Origin: Cryptomeria japonica
Lineage: Eukaryota > Streptophyta > Pinopsida > Cupressales > Cupressaceae
DNA: 64,000 nucleotides
Direction: 5' to 3'
NCBI RefSeq assembly: GCF_030272615.1
Contig: NC_081412.1
Coordinates: forward strand, 542,890,335 to 542,954,334
A program made the position numbers and the translations under genes. Shown here in pieces: positions 1 to 12,361 of the stretch (the stretch's first letter is position 1; the number at the start of each line of letters is the position of its first letter). The notes beneath the pieces are model-generated. The model searched no databases and was not told where the DNA came from. It saw only the letters and a list, made by a program, of their open reading frames with translations.

Positions 1-3000
1 TGAAAACCAGTCAATGGTAGCTCTAGATCACAAAAAAGTAAAAATAAAGGATGCATCTGAGGGTGAAAACCTTTTTAAGGCACCTAACGATGGGAGACTT
101 GACACTCTTCCTGAGAACTTTCATGAGCGATCACCCATATTGATTGAACCCACTCAATCAATCAACATTGGCACCACAGAAGCAGTTAGGAACCTACACC
201 TTGCAGAATCTCTAATAGAGGCAGAAAGATCAGCCTTCATCATCTTCTTTAAAGCACAACAAGTTAACTTTGCTTGGTCATATGCTGATATGCCTAGAGT
301 GGATCCACACTTAATCATGCATCACTTGTCCATTTCTACATGAGTTAAGCCAGTCAAGCAAAAGCTACGAAAGATGAATCCATAGGTGGCACTCATGGTC
401 AAAACTGAACTTAAGAAACTATTAGACGTCGGATTCATCTGACCCATTGACTATGTAGAGTGGATTTCCAACATCGTTCCAGTATCAAAACCAGATGGTA
501 GAATCAGAATTTGCACTGACTTCAGGGACATCAACAAAGCTTGTCCAAAAGATGACTTTCCTCTGCCCAGTATCGACATAATTGTAGATCTCACAGCAAG
601 CCATGCAATGCTCTCACTAATGGATGGTTTCTCAGGCTATATCAAATCAAAATAGCTCCTGAAGATCAAGATAAAACAACGTTCACTTGTACTTGGGGAA
701 CATACTGTTGGAATGTTATCCCTTTTGGCTTAAAGAATGTAGGGGCCACTTATCAAAGAGCAATGACAACAATCTTCCATGACATGATGCACACATTCAT
801 GGAAGACTATGTGGATGATTTACTAGCTAAATCCTTCACTAGAGCTGAACATCTTGGCATCCTAACAAAGATTTTTGATCGATTGGCGAAATTCCAGGTC
901 AGGCTCAACCCTAAGAAGTGTGTCTTTGGGGTTACATTAGGCAAGTTACTAGGCTACATTGTCTCAGCTAAAGGTATTGAAGTAGATCCAGCAAAAGTAC
1001 AAGCCATTATGGACATGCCACCACCAAAGAATATTAGTCAACTCAGATCTCTACAAGGACGACTTCAATCAATCAGATGATTCATCGCTCAGCTAGTAGA
1101 TAAAAATCTACCATTTAACCATTTACTACACAAAAATGTACCCTTCAAATGGGAGACCAAGTGTGCAAATTTTTTTTACCAAATCAAACAGTACCTGATG
1201 AATCCACCAGTTCTGGTACCACCAGTCGTAGGAAAGCCTCTTATCTTATATATCTCAACAACAGATATATCGTTGGGGGCACTATTAGCACAAGAAGATC
1301 AACGAGGGAAGGAACGCGCCATATATTATATCAGTAGGACATTGAATGGCTATGAACTCAACTATACATTCATTGAAAAGGCTTACCTAACAGTGGTCTT
1401 TGCATCTCAGAAGTTCCGACATTATATGCTAGCACATACCATTAAGCTAGTAGCAAAAATTGATCCTCTCAAATATCTACTTAGTAAGGCAGCTCTTATA
1501 GGCCGATTGGCTAAATGGGTCATGATTCTCAGTGAATTTGACATCCAATATACAGAAAGACGAGCCATCAAGGGACAAGCAATTGCAAATCAGTTGGCTA
1601 AAGCACCACTCCCCGGCAAACACACCATGGAGATTTAATTTCCAGATAGGGATGTTCTTGCTCTTTCTACTAAACAATGGACCCTATACTTTGACGGATC
1701 CTATACACAACATGGTTCCGGTGCTGGCATTCTGTTCATCACTCCTGAAGGACACACTATACCCAAATCATATAGGCTTATGTTTCCATGCACAAATAAT
1801 GTGGCTGAATATGAGGCACTGGTCATAGGCATCAAAATGGCCATAGAATGGAAAATCACAGAGTTAAAAGTCTATGGAGACTCACAACTAGTCGTCCATC
1901 AAATCAACAACAACTATCAGACAAAGGATGACAAGCTACTACCCTACAAGCGAATGGTGGATGACTTCAAATAGTATTTTGTGTACATCACCTTCGAACA
2001 AATACCAAGATTAAACAACAAAGCAGCCGATGCAATGGCTACAATCGCTTCATTACTACAAATTCCAGAGCAACAGAGTTGTTACGAGTTCTTGGTAGAG
2101 CAGCTGTTCTCCCCCGCCTATGACCACTCTGAATCCCAGGTTATCTATGCCTTGACTGGTTCAGATTCTCTGTTATATGGACCAATATACGACTACCTCA
2201 AGCATAATATCTTACCAATTGACCAATCCCGTAACCAAAAACATAACTTTATTCGACAAGATGCCCGTTACACCCTTACCGCTGATACTTTGTATCGTCG
2301 AGGTCTAGATGGTACTCTTCTTCGTTGCCTTGATCGTAATGATTCCGATTCTACTTTACACGAGCTTCACGAAGGTATTTGTGGCACACATTCAAGTGGT
2401 ACTACTCTTGCTAAAAAGCTTCTAAGGATGGGATACTACTGGCCTACAATGGAGAAAGACTCCTATCACTTCGCTAAGAAATGTCCTAAATGTCAGATCC
2501 ATGGTAATCTGATATATGCACCAGCCCAGGAACTACAACCATTTACAACATCTTGGCCCTTTTGTCAGTGGGTACTAGACTTAGTAGGCAAAATTCATCC
2601 TTCATCTTCAAGTGGACACAAGTTCATTATAACAGCAATAGAATACTTTACCAAATGGATAGAAGCAGTTCCCATGACCACAGTGATCGGAAAACAAATT
2701 GCCTCTTTTATCCTCAATTATCTGATCTGCAGATATGGTATTCCAAGTTTAATCATCACAGATAATGGACGACCCTTCAAGAATCAAGATGTCCACGAAG
2801 TATGTGAAAAATTCAAAATCCAACATAGGTTTTCTACACCATATTACCCACAGGGAAATGGTCAAGCAGAAGCATCTAACAAGACAATACTGAAAATCCT
2901 CAAGACAACAGTGAATGATGTAGGCAAAGATTGACACGTACAACTCAATCCAGCACTTTGGGCATACAGAACCAGCATCCGCACACCTACGGGAGCAACA

Positions 3001-3429
3001 CCATACTCATTGGTGTATGGATCAGAAGCCATTTTACCCCTGGAGGTAGAAATCCCATCTCTCAGAGTCTCTTTGAAAGGCTTAATCCCAAATGAAGAGT
3101 ATCAAGTTAACCGACTGCAAGAGCTTGAACTATTAGATGAAAGACGTCAGCATGCCTATACTCATCTCAAAGCATATCAACAATGCATGTGCAGGAGCTA
3201 CAATCACAAGGTCATTCCCCGCAACTTCAAAGTTGGTGACCTAGTCCTCAAAGAAAATCCAAGAAATCAGCAAGATCGAGAAAAGAAAGGGAAATTTGAA
3301 CCTAACTAGTTGGGTCCCTATGTTATCATATCAGTCTATGGATCAGGTGCCTATCAACTAACAAATTCTGAAGGCAATGTGCTCGACGAACCAACTAACA
3401 ACATCCATCTAAAGAGGTACTACACTTAA
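1..3429 (+). pseudogene. pol: Tat-type pol: RT, RNase H, second RNase H, integrase (decayed)
   Basis: Domains run in order. The pre-RT linker ends with FAWSYADMP near 268-294. RT spans about 350-1080 with catalytic YVDDLL at 808-825. The first RNase H spans about 1200-1640. The second RNase H spans about 1665-2020 (YFDGSYT and ECxALVIGI-like blocks). Integrase spans about 2040-3429, with an HHCC zinc finger (H-H at 2359-2371, CPKC at 2485-2496), a DDE triad around 2578, 2758 (ITDNG) and 2863 (GNGQAEA), and a C-terminal module ending in TAA at 3427-3429. One single-base deletion near 641 breaks the RT frame. Stops at about 379, 439, 1078, 1636, 1972, 2932 and 3307 are mostly single transitions (CAG, CAA, CGA or TGG to stop). 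It is not translatable as it stands. Confidence 0.9.
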
Positions 3430-4772
3430 GTGGCCTAGTGCACGGAAAAAGTCAAAATAAGCAAAAAATCAAAAAATCCAGAAAAAGCAAAAACATAAAG
3501 TACAAATAAAAACAAATGGTGAAAACCTGGTAAACAGGCGCTCTTGTGAAAGAATGGCTCCTCCATCTATATCAATACCATTTTATCCATACAAACACTA
3601 TCGGCCATCGCCCAACACTTAGCAAATATCCATTCAGGACATACTTAGCGTAGTCACTATCTTGATTTGTCTATATATATCCTCTTACCACTAATCCACC
3701 ATGGCTTGGAAATCATTATTCACATCAAGAGGCACACTCAGCTAGGGGCATTCCAATCGTCTAAAAATTGGTAAACATTCAAGACATCAAGGCTATTTGC
3801 AAAACTCCAGAGCATGACATCCAACAACCAAAACTACGCTTCATCGCAACACAAAACAATTCACAAAAATACTAAGGATGGATGATTTTTTGAAGTACTA
3901 AATGTTGCATTCTTGCATAAAAATCTTGACTATTTTTGCATTTTGAATTTTTTTCAAAATTGGATTTTCTTTCTTATCTCACAAAATGCTTCAAAGCTAG
4001 AGATCAAGGGGAACTTCCAATATTTTCTTAGTCTTCTGTCTGGGAGGCGATCACTTGTACTGTGTGAATACATGCCTCAAGATGTGATACGTCGAATATC
4101 ACTGAAGGCCTGATTCCACTTCATGCATACAAATGATCTAATCTTATCTATTTACGCAATGCGTACTCAGGTCGTCCTGGTTCAATTATACCTTGACGCT
4201 TGTGCTATCTTGCAAAATCAAATATCATGTAAATTTTTCTCAAGTCATTATGGTTCAATTATACCATTATGCTTGTATAAATTTTCAACATATCCTAAAC
4301 AAATCAATGCTCAATGATGATATCTACAAAGAAAGCAAACAAATGGCTATATCGGATGGCAAATACAGAATGAGGATGCTACCAAAAAAATAGTTGCATA
4401 TCATTTTACAATTAATTTCATATCATTTTAACATCATTACATATCATTTTAACGATTAGTTGCATATCATTTTAACATCATTGCATATCATTTTACCTTT
4501 AGTTGTCAATCACATCATACATCTCATTTTCAAGATACATCTCATAGCATATAAAAGCATACATCCTGCATCATACATCTATTTAAAAGCATTGCATCAC
4601 ATAAACAAAATAACCCAAATAAATGCATCCATATAAACACCCCACATGATCAACAAAAATGGTGCCGTAGATATATATATCTCAAAAATGATCAAAATGT
4701 ACAAAACGTGTCAACACTGTGTCTAGTACAAAGAATAACAATGATCCAAAAATACAACGGAGACCATGTCTC
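3430..4772. other. Post-pol non-coding spacer of Tat element 1
   Basis: No coding frame is supported here. The segment just after pol, with A-rich runs and a 'ggtgaaaacctggtaaa' block around 3516-3532, has a counterpart after pol in the nested element at about 31013-31030, so it belongs to the Tat backbone. At 4394-4495 there is a short tandem array (listed separately). The left-hand end of the antisense PMD gene follows at 4773. Confidence 0.6.
4394..4495. repeat. Tandem array of a 20-25 bp 'catatcattttaac' unit
   Basis: Five imperfect copies of the core CATATCATTTTAAC alternate with short spacers such as ATCATTG and GATTAGTTG. The array lies between pol and the antisense gene of Tat element 1. 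Confidence 0.75.
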
Positions 4773-6849
4773 TCAAGTATGACTATCCCCTGACGGAGAT
4801 GGTCTTGCTCCAGATGTCCCTGCTCTTGGATCTCCAAGAGGGTCCTATCTCGGTGGCCCCGTAACACCTCGGCTCTTAGATCGCGACCCAGTATCTCGAG
4901 ATCGACTAGATCTCGACTGTGCAAAGCTCGGTACTCGACGATCTCTGGGTACTGCAGCCTCATAGTACCACCGATAGTACTCTGCCTCCTGGGCTCTCAA
5001 CGCCAGCTCTCTCAGTGTGTCTCTCATCGGACCACCCGCCGCTGCTCTCTGCATACTTGACACCACCTCCTCCACTCGTCCCCTCCTCTCTATCTCGGTA
5101 TCTCGCTCAGTGGTCAACTGAGAAATCTACCGCTGATAGGTCAAAATCTGTGCCTGCAGCTGCTGAACAGTAATCTGCAGAGTCCGCATCTGAGCATCCT
5201 CCATATGACCTGGGACCCAAACCCATAGCGGTACCTGTGCTGGAGGAACCCCTCCCACTCGGCCTGTCCTCGGTGCTGGAGGTGGGAGTACATCCGTCCT
5301 CCTCCTCTGCGCTTGTCGCCTAGCCTCCTCTGTACCACCCACTACAGCTAACACCTCCGCCACTCTCCCCTCTCCACTGGCTCCAATAGCCAATCCACCT
5401 CTCCCCCTGTCTATCACCGCCTGTCTCACTACTCTATCCACACCTCTATCCCCTCTCCTCCCTCTATCTCCCTGCCTCCCTCTGGCTCCTCTCCCTCGTC
5501 CTCCTCCTCCATCATCCCCATCATCTTCGTCATCTCCCCAATCTCCCTCCTCCTCATCTGAATCAAAAGCTGGCCTCATCTCATTAGGATCAGATATCCT
5601 GGCCACCGCCCGTGCAACAAACAATCAAGCAAACTCATCCGTCATGCCCGCATCCTGAATCTCAGGGGCATAATCCCATATCTGCCTAGCCAACCCCACA
5701 AACTCCTCCACCGCCACTGCACTATCAATGGTCGGCCCCCAATCTGCTACATCCTACCGCCACTGTACATATAGGCACGCTCCCTGTGGAATACCTTGCT
5801 GGCGCCCAAACTGCCTCAAAAATCGGGTCACCACAAATCTCTCAATCACGAACGGGGTCCTCCCGATCAGATGTCTGGTCATAAAAACAAAGGGCATCTC
5901 CAGCCCATCCTCAGCCCACACCTCGCATCCTGTGTACGGTTGCCAGGTGACCGTATCTATGTCATCAAGCACTCTCCTTCAATGCTCTAGTTTGCCCAGC
6001 TTACGCTGGACAACTAGACCCTTATATCCGTACGCATATGCGCATCCCATGGGCCTGTCCCTGTCTGCTAGTGGTCTCGCTGCTGGAATGTGCTCCCAGC
6101 ACCATACCTGTAATAAAGTCACGCTAGCTGACAAACTGCCATAACCGAGGTATACTACCTCATGCAAGCCCTTGTATAGATGGGCCAGCATAGCGGACCC
6201 CCATGAAAATCTCCGGCCCTGTGTAACCATCTCCTCCAACACCAGCCCCCATCCCACAGAAAATCCCTTTGACCTGCGATCAGGACAAAGGAATCCACCA
6301 ATGAAACCTACTAGTACGGGTGGTATTGGTGCGTAATCCAGGTCTAGAAACTCTTGCCATGGGATCTCATAGCCACATACTATATCATCCTGGAAAATGC
6401 AGCGCAGTGCCTCTGTACCACCCTCCTCTGACTGCTTGTAGGGTAGTAGTGCACCTACTACAGGAATACGCAAGATCTTGTAACAGTCCTCTGGTGTGAC
6501 TGTCATCTCTCCAGTGGCAAAATGGAAGGTGTTGGTGTCGCTATGCCACCTCTCTGCCAAAGCTGTCAGTAGCCCTCTGTTCACAGTGAACCGAGGCATA
6601 TCCAAGAGGGAAGTCAAACCACATCTCTCGATGATATCGAGATCGGCCTGCGACAACCACGGTATCAATGTCCACGGCCTCGGAAATCTCTCCCGTGACT
6701 AGACCACACCCAATCGCTCCTATCAAACAAGCAAAACAAATCCAATATCAGTTTCCGCATCAAAAAAAAGATATCAAAATCAAACTCACATCAACAACAT
6801 GAAACAATTTTCTCATCTACATCAAGTTCAAAATCCTATCATTTCATAT

Positions 6850-7017
6850 CAACTTGTAAAACAACTCAAGTTATCAAAAACCATATCAAAACTTGTAACA
6901 CAACTCAAGTCTCCACAATCACATAAACTTGTAAAACAACTCAAGTTTCCCACCCATATCAGCTTGTAAAACAACTCAAGTTTCCAACCTATATCAGCTT
7001 GTAACACAACTCATGAT
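6850..7017. repeat. Intronic array of about 36-bp units (CTTGTAAAACAACTCAAG)
   Basis: Five copies of [AG]CTTGTAA[AC]ACAACTCA[AT]G begin near 6852, 6890, 6926, 6961 and 6998, separated by variable AT-rich spacers. They lie inside the intron of the antisense PMD gene. Confidence 0.8.
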
Positions 7018-7204
7018 TCACACATTGAACTTGAAACACAGTAAGCACACAACTCATATTTTGATCAAAACACCACATTGATATCTATACATAACTTGAA
7101 AAATCGCAAATCAAAACAAGCTATATCGACACTCATATTGGACAAATCCATAAAATCATAGCGGACAAAGCAAACAAATTTACATTTCGGCTCATCTTGC
7201 AAAT

Positions 7205-7680
7205 TTTTTTCAGATGCGCTAAAACAGACTCCCGCTACGCTAAAACTCCCCCACGCGCTAGGCTGTTTTTCCTACGCGCTAATCTATTTACCCTATGCGC
7301 TAGATTGACTCTACGCACTAAAATCTTTCCCCCATGCACCACCTAACCCACCTTATGCGCTAAACCCTACCCACGCACTAATCTACACTTCCTAGGCGCT
7401 ACCCGTTTGACCCTATGCGCTAGGTTAACCCTACGCGCTAAACCCCCTTACCTATGCGAACCCCTGCGACCCTTATGCGCTAGGTCTACCCTACGTGCTA
7501 ACCTATTGACCTGACGCGCTACTCGACGGTTGCCATGCGCTATTCTACATATATGCGCTAACCTATTTCTTTTATGTGTTATCCTATCTATTTCGGACAT
7601 GACCCCTAATATTCGACTTGATGCGCTACTTAAAACTTCGTATGCGCTAATATATGCCCTAGACGTGCTAAACCGTTAAA
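7205..7680. repeat. Intronic degenerate minisatellite built on TATGCGCTA
   Basis: About twenty instances of [TC]A[TC]GCGCTA and close variants (GACGTGCTA, TACGCACTA) occur every 15-40 bp, separated by short C/T-rich spacers. The array occupies much of the antisense PMD intron. The GCGC cores make it a local CpG-rich island in an AT-rich window, with several TG/CA decay forms. Confidence 0.85.
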
Positions 7681-7832
7681 CCCGAACTTTGAAAATTAAA
7701 AAACAACTAAAAACGACCAAATGAAAAGTCAAAAGAGGGTAAAAAATGTTGACTTACTGGTGGTCCATGCGCTGCAAGTCTCCGGTACCTCCGAACGCGC
7801 TCGAAACGGTGTCTATGATACGGAATAGGCAT

Positions 7833-8264
7833 TTTCTTTGCAGACCAAATTCTCTTTCTCCAAAGTCAACAAAGCACAAATGAATCTAATTCAAGCCCTT
7901 TTCCCCTTTTATAGGAGGAAAATGAAATTAGGGTTAGCCAAATGGACCTGTAATATGGTCGCGGTCTCCCCTATACCATAACATTTGTAACTTATCGGGA
8001 GATGAATCAATTTCCCCACATTTCACATGCACGAAATCATACACATCATACGCAACTCATCAAATTAAATCAAAAATTTTTCAAAATATTGATTCATCTC
8101 CCGAGGGGGCATCACCATCAAATATCGAATCTGGGGTATCACACATCAAATCAAGTCCGGGGCACGACTGGTAAATCATAAGAGCGGCACAAAAATTGCA
8201 TTTGATCATAAATCATGATAAGGCATCATTTTCTTTGAAATAACATGTGCACACACGTCACTTC
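7833..8264. other. Antisense gene 5' region up to the polypurine tract
   Basis: Minus-strand 5' UTR and promoter of the PMD gene lie here (TATA at 7906-7913), followed by about 350 bp with no ORF or clear repeat. At 7995-8103 a phrase like 'gggagatgaatcaattt' recurs in inverted sense as 'attgattcatctcccgag', an inverted repeat of about 18 bp that could form a stem just before the 3' LTR. Confidence 0.5.
7906..7913 (-). promoter_or_regulatory. TATA box of the antisense PMD gene (TATAAAAG)
   Basis: On the minus strand CTATAAAAGGGG lies about 75-80 nt upstream of the exon 1 ATG at 7832, the distance expected for a plant Pol II core promoter with a short 5' UTR. The nested Tat element has a TATA-like box at nearly the same place relative to its own exon 1. 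Confidence 0.7.
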
Positions 8265-8278
8265 AAAGAGGGGCAAAA
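8265..8278 (+). other. Polypurine tract of Tat element 1
   Basis: AAAGAGGGGCAAAA sits directly before the LTR start TGTAGAC at 8279. The identical tract precedes the 3' LTR of the nested Tat element at 34462-34475. It is the plus-strand primer for reverse transcription in this family. Confidence 0.9.
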
Positions 8279-9703
8279 TGTAGACGTATAAAAATGACCA
8301 TATTCCTAAATGAATATTTTATGTTCATTTCTCTATTTTAATTAAATCCAATTTAATTAATTTACCCACATTCCTCTATTTAATTAAGTAAATTACTCAA
8401 TTTATTTAAATTAAATTCACTATACCCATTTAATGAATAAATCATTTTATTCAATTAAATCCCCCTATCCACTTTTAATTAAATTCAAAAGTTATCCTAA
8501 ATTGAATAAATCTAATTTATTTAATTGCAACCAAATTGAATTAAAATTCTTTATTTCAATTAAATCCCATTATCCCTCCATCCACTTGCAAAATCCCAAA
8601 CCCCTTTCTAATCCCTTCTAGAATCTTCTAATCACTTCTAATTAACCTAACCCCTCCTCTAAACTTTGTCACATCCCTAAGCAAAGGGAAGTCACTTCTC
8701 AAAACCTCAAAGTCTTTGATAACCATTAATGGCTTTCAACCTTCAACCACTTAATTCCTCAAAGTCTTTGATAACCATTAAAGGCTTTCAACCTTCAACC
8801 ACTTAATCCCCCAAAGTCTCCAATAACCATTAATAGTTAACTCAAACCCTCTTACATGGTTAAAACATTTGTTTTGACTCAACCTTCATCCAACCCAAGG
8901 GTCTCATCAGGCCTTTAATGCTTTGACCATGATTATCTCTTAATCATTTGCACAAAGGTTTATCCTTGGATTAACTCTTAATCCAGTGGGTAATCCTAAC
9001 TTAAGCTTGACCCTTACCCTCTAGATAACCATGAGGTCTTCTCAGGCATTTAATGCCTCCAACCCCTTCTCTCAACCCAACCCTATGTTGACACTTGTCA
9101 CCATTTCATTAGTGCCAATTACAAACATGGATCCCCAACTTTCAAACTCAACCCTTGATTAAACCATTCAGTCTTGACCATCCATTGCCCTATTCTTGCT
9201 ATAAATAGAGCTCTCATTCCTCCATATAGATCATCCTTCAAATTTGTAGTATCACACTTATGCTCAAATACATTCAAGCTTTCATATATCATTTTTATGC
9301 TTATCATTTAGTCTCTCTTTTAAATCAGGAATTAGTCTAAATATGCATGTTTAGAATACTTTCTTTATCATTTAGCTCAATCATAGACTAAATATATCAT
9401 GATAGGATAGTACTCATACTAACCTTGTCATCTTATCATCTAGTTTATTGCATTTTAAAATCATGCATAGCTTAGATCGCATCTCACACTAAAATCTATC
9501 AAAGCATCCCTCGTTCTTGCATTTGCCATCCCTAAACCATTTTGCTTAGTGATCTGAGAGCAAAAACATTGGTTTGAGGGACATTGTGAGATAGAGAACC
9601 ATGGGACCCACCTTGGGAAGATGAGTAATACTTTGTTACTCCATAGCTTGCATCAAGAAGTCTTGTGTGTGTGTGTGGACTAGTATTTAGCAATATTTTC
9701 ACA
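8279..9703 (+). repeat. 3' LTR of Tat element 1
   Basis: It starts TGTAGAC, as in the nested Tat element, and ends in a CA dinucleotide at 9702-9703, directly before LINE coding sequence. A plausible promoter TATA (TATAAATAG) is at 9200-9208. The LTR is about 1.4 kb, roughly twice as long as that of the nested element, and largely unlike it outside the termini, so the two Tat elements belong to different families. A 52-bp tandem repeat is inside it. Confidence 0.72.
8705..8835. repeat. 52-bp tandem repeat in the LTR, about 2.5 copies
   Basis: Units start at 8705, 8757 and 8809 with CCTCAAAGTCTTTGATAACC. The first two are almost identical; the third is diverged and partial. Confidence 0.88.
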
Positions 9704-12005
9704 TATTAAGTTCTATTGACCCGCTTTTCCTGCATACAATATGGACTCCTTCTTTCTCTGTCATTATGAATGGTGTGCCTTCCCCCTTCTTTAAAACTTC
9801 TAGGGGCATCAGGCAGGGGGATCCCATCTCCCCTATTGGGTTTATTAGTCTAGTTGAATATCTGGGTATATTTATTAGCAAATTTGTTTCTCAGGGTCTT
9901 CTGTTGGGAGTCTCTCCCTCTTTTGGTTTCAAAGCTTGTTCTCACCAGCAATTTGTTGATGATACCATCTTAATGGGCACTTCATCGATCAAATAAGCTT
10001 CTACTATGAAGAACCTTCTCAAAATTTATAGTTATGCTTTGGGTCAAATAATTAATTAGGAGAAAATATTTGTTTTATTCTTCAACACCCCGGAGGAGAG
10101 ACAAAATAGGATGGCCTGGATCCTTGGTTGCCAAATTGGAAAGACCCCATCTATTTACCTGGGTCTTCCTTTGGGCACGAAACCTATGGATTTGTTTTGG
10201 AATAGTCTTGTTGATAGATTCAGTAGGAAGCTGGGTGGTTAGAAAGAGACCCTTCTTATTCAAGTTGGTAAAATCCAGATTTTAAAATCTTCTCTCTAGA
10301 GTCTTCCGGTTTATGCTTCAAGCCTATTTAAAATTCTTGGAAAATTTACTAATGCTATTGAGAAAATTATGAAAGCTTTCCTTTGGTCTGGGGTTGAGGA
10401 GAAGAAGAGAGTTTCCCTCATTGCTTGGGAGAATGTCTACAAACCCAAAAAGGTGGGGGGTCTAGGACTAAGAAATATTAGAACCCTAAACAAGACCCTT
10501 CTGGCCAAGCAAATCTAGAGAATCTATCAGGGAAATGGCGAGTGGAATGATATCTTGAAGGCTAAATACTCACGTGTGATCCCTACCATGGAAGATTTCC
10601 TTGCCTTTGATCAGATACCGAGTGGAACGATGTTATCCATGCTAAAGGTATTGTAAGTTTGGGCAAAGTTTCGGTCGTAGGTAATGGTAGGAAGGTGGAT
10701 TTCTGGGATGATGCCTGGATTGGAGGAGCTCCTCTCAATAATAATTGTGTTTCTAAGATGATAATCCAGACATGCAAGGATAAGTTTGGTGTTAAAGTTG
10801 TTGACTATTAGAGAGATCAAAAGTGGGTAGACCTCAGCTCTATTGATCCCAACCTAAAGCAAGTAAACTTAGTGATCAACCATGCAATTATAAATCCTAG
10901 AAGGGAGGAACACCTGGTGTGGACTGATACCTCTTCACGAATTTATTCAATGGCATCTGTTGTCCTTATGTTGGCTCAGTCTCAAGACCCCAACCCTTGC
11001 TGGGCTAAGGCTTGACATTCAGGTTTGACCCCTAAAATTAATATCTTTTTATGGATTCTTTTGAAAAATAAAATTCTAACCATAGATAACTTGAGAAAGA
11101 GGGGTTCCTGCATCCCCAACAGATGCTATCTTTGTCTCAATGATGAGGAATCCATGAACCACATTTTTATATACTGCTATCTGGGCTATATTTTTCCAGT
11201 ATTGGGGTTTGAATTGGGTGTTCCTAGAGGAAATTCAAGACTGTTTCAGAAGTTGGTATTGCAATACAAACAATCCAACCATAATAAATTTATGGAAGTT
11301 TTCCTTTCCACATATGCTTTGGGGTATCACGAAAGAAAGGAATAACAGAATCTTCAAGAATGATATTAAACTCTCTGAGGTGGTTTGGGCTAAGATAAAA
11401 TACAATTTTGTCGAGAATGTGATGGCTAGGGGAGATCATTACTGCAATAGTAAGGAGGATTTTGATGTTCTAAAAAGCTGGAACATTCTAGCCTACATGG
11501 ACGTCAATACCAACTAGCACAAAAGAATTATGTGTAGTTGGTATTTTCCTCCTAATGATTGGTTTTTGGCTAACTTTGATGGGGTTGCTAAAGGGAATCC
11601 AGGGCCTGGTGGCTGTGACGGAGCTATCTGGAATGGTGCTGACTTTTGCATTGGGGCAGTGGCCTTTCCCTTGGGGAACCAGACTAATCATCTGACCGAA
11701 TCTATAGGCGCCCTCCAAGCTATCAAATTAGCACACAATCTGGGGGTCAAATTGTTATGGCTGGAGGGGGATTCTAAAAATATTATCAATTGCCTCCTTG
11801 GAAAACACCAACTCTCATGGATGATTAAAAATATCATTGATTAGGCCAGGGAGATCTTTGAGGGTTTCAATCAGTACTACATTTCTCATTATTAAAGAGA
11901 GGCTAACAAGAGTGCTGACTGGTCCGCCAATGAGGCAGTACAAAGTGGGAAAATCAAGATTTGGAATAGCAAGGGGGAGCTCCCTCGAGTGGCACGTGAC
12001 ATCTG
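9704..12005 (+). pseudogene. LINE ORF2, C-terminal part: RT, zf-RVT, RNase H (decayed)
   Basis: RT motifs are RGIRQGDPISP at about 9800-9832 and the Y/F-x-DD active-site block as QFVDDT at about 9949-9966. The GGLGLRN block of the LINE thumb/connection region is near 10459. The zinc-binding domain is at 11025-11200 (LWILLKNKILT and CYLC...H...C). RNase H is at 11560-11990 (NFDGVAKGNPGPGG, later LTESIGALQA and WLEGDS). Several frameshifts and stops make it inactive. RNase H after zf-RVT separates this LINE from LINE B, which lacks it. Confidence 0.87.
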
Positions 12006-12361
12006 AAATTATGAAAGATATCATGGTAAGGAAGACAGGATTTAAAATCATTTCTCAAGATGATAGGAGAGGTTGTGGGATCATGAAATGGTTTTGTATG
12101 CAGCTGAGAAGGAGGTACATTAATAATCACCATATCATCTTGCATGCTTTGTTGGTTCTTTTTCCCTTTTGGAGCGAAAGCATTAGAAATATCCACTGGC
12201 TTCTAGAGGCTTCTTCCTTGATAATTAGAAAGTCAACAACAAAGAGTGGTATTTGTAGAAAATTACATTTCATAGAAATTGATAAGAAAATGGGAGGAAA
12301 TCGCAAGTGAACGGAGGCAATTAAAATTGATAAATAGCGGGACCGTCCCTAGGTCTGGGCT
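12006..12361. other. Spacer between LINE A ORF2 and the extra ORF
   Basis: No continuous frame is present. One frame reads RKWEEIASER near 12285-12315, which resembles KEVWEEICDG at the start of the LINE C copy, so the extra ORF may once have begun here rather than at 12362. Confidence 0.4.

Larger units (their letters stand above)
4773..7832 (-). pseudogene. Antisense plant mobile domain (PMD) gene, two exons, inside Tat element 1
   Basis: Exon 1 is 7832-7758 (25 codons starting MPIPYHRHRF). Exon 2 is 6719-4773 (649 codons). The intron, 7757-6720, has a GTAAGT donor and a TTTGATAG acceptor in phase 0. Exon 2 encodes a PMD: LLTALAERWHSDTNTFHF then GEMTVTPEDCYKILRIP, and later CPDRRSKGFSVGWG. 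After it come an acidic/RG-rich linker (about 5400-5580) and a helical C-terminus with heptad-like repeats (about 4900-5200). The frame has no indel; six internal stops (6701-6699, 5979, 5752, 5625, 5127 and 4845 regions) each differ from CAG or CGA by one C-to-T change. The domain has no known catalytic residues; in plants PMD proteins occur both as host genes (the MAIN/MAIL1 family) and in transposons. This copy was probably functional before insertion and is now dead. Confidence 0.85.
1..9703 (+). mobile_element. Ty3/gypsy Tat-lineage retrotransposon, 5' end outside window
   Basis: The order seen is pol, a long post-pol region with an antisense gene, a polypurine tract at 8265-8278 and a 3' LTR from 8279. 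Pol has a second, archaeal-type RNase H after the usual one, which is characteristic of the Tat/Ogre group of plant Ty3/gypsy elements. The 5' LTR, gag and protease lie to the left of the window. At the right edge the LTR passes directly into LINE reverse transcriptase, so this element landed inside a LINE. The right boundary at 9703 (TTTTCACA) is inferred from the start of LINE coding sense and cannot be checked against a 5' LTR. Confidence 0.88.

Noticed and set aside
5728-6144. Plus-strand ORFs across 4919-6702
   Set aside because: Shadows of the minus-strand PMD frame, which has the domain motifs and splice sites.
6850-7680. CRISPR-like repeat array
   Set aside because: Units vary in length and sequence, spacers are not uniform, and the context is a plant retrotransposon intron.
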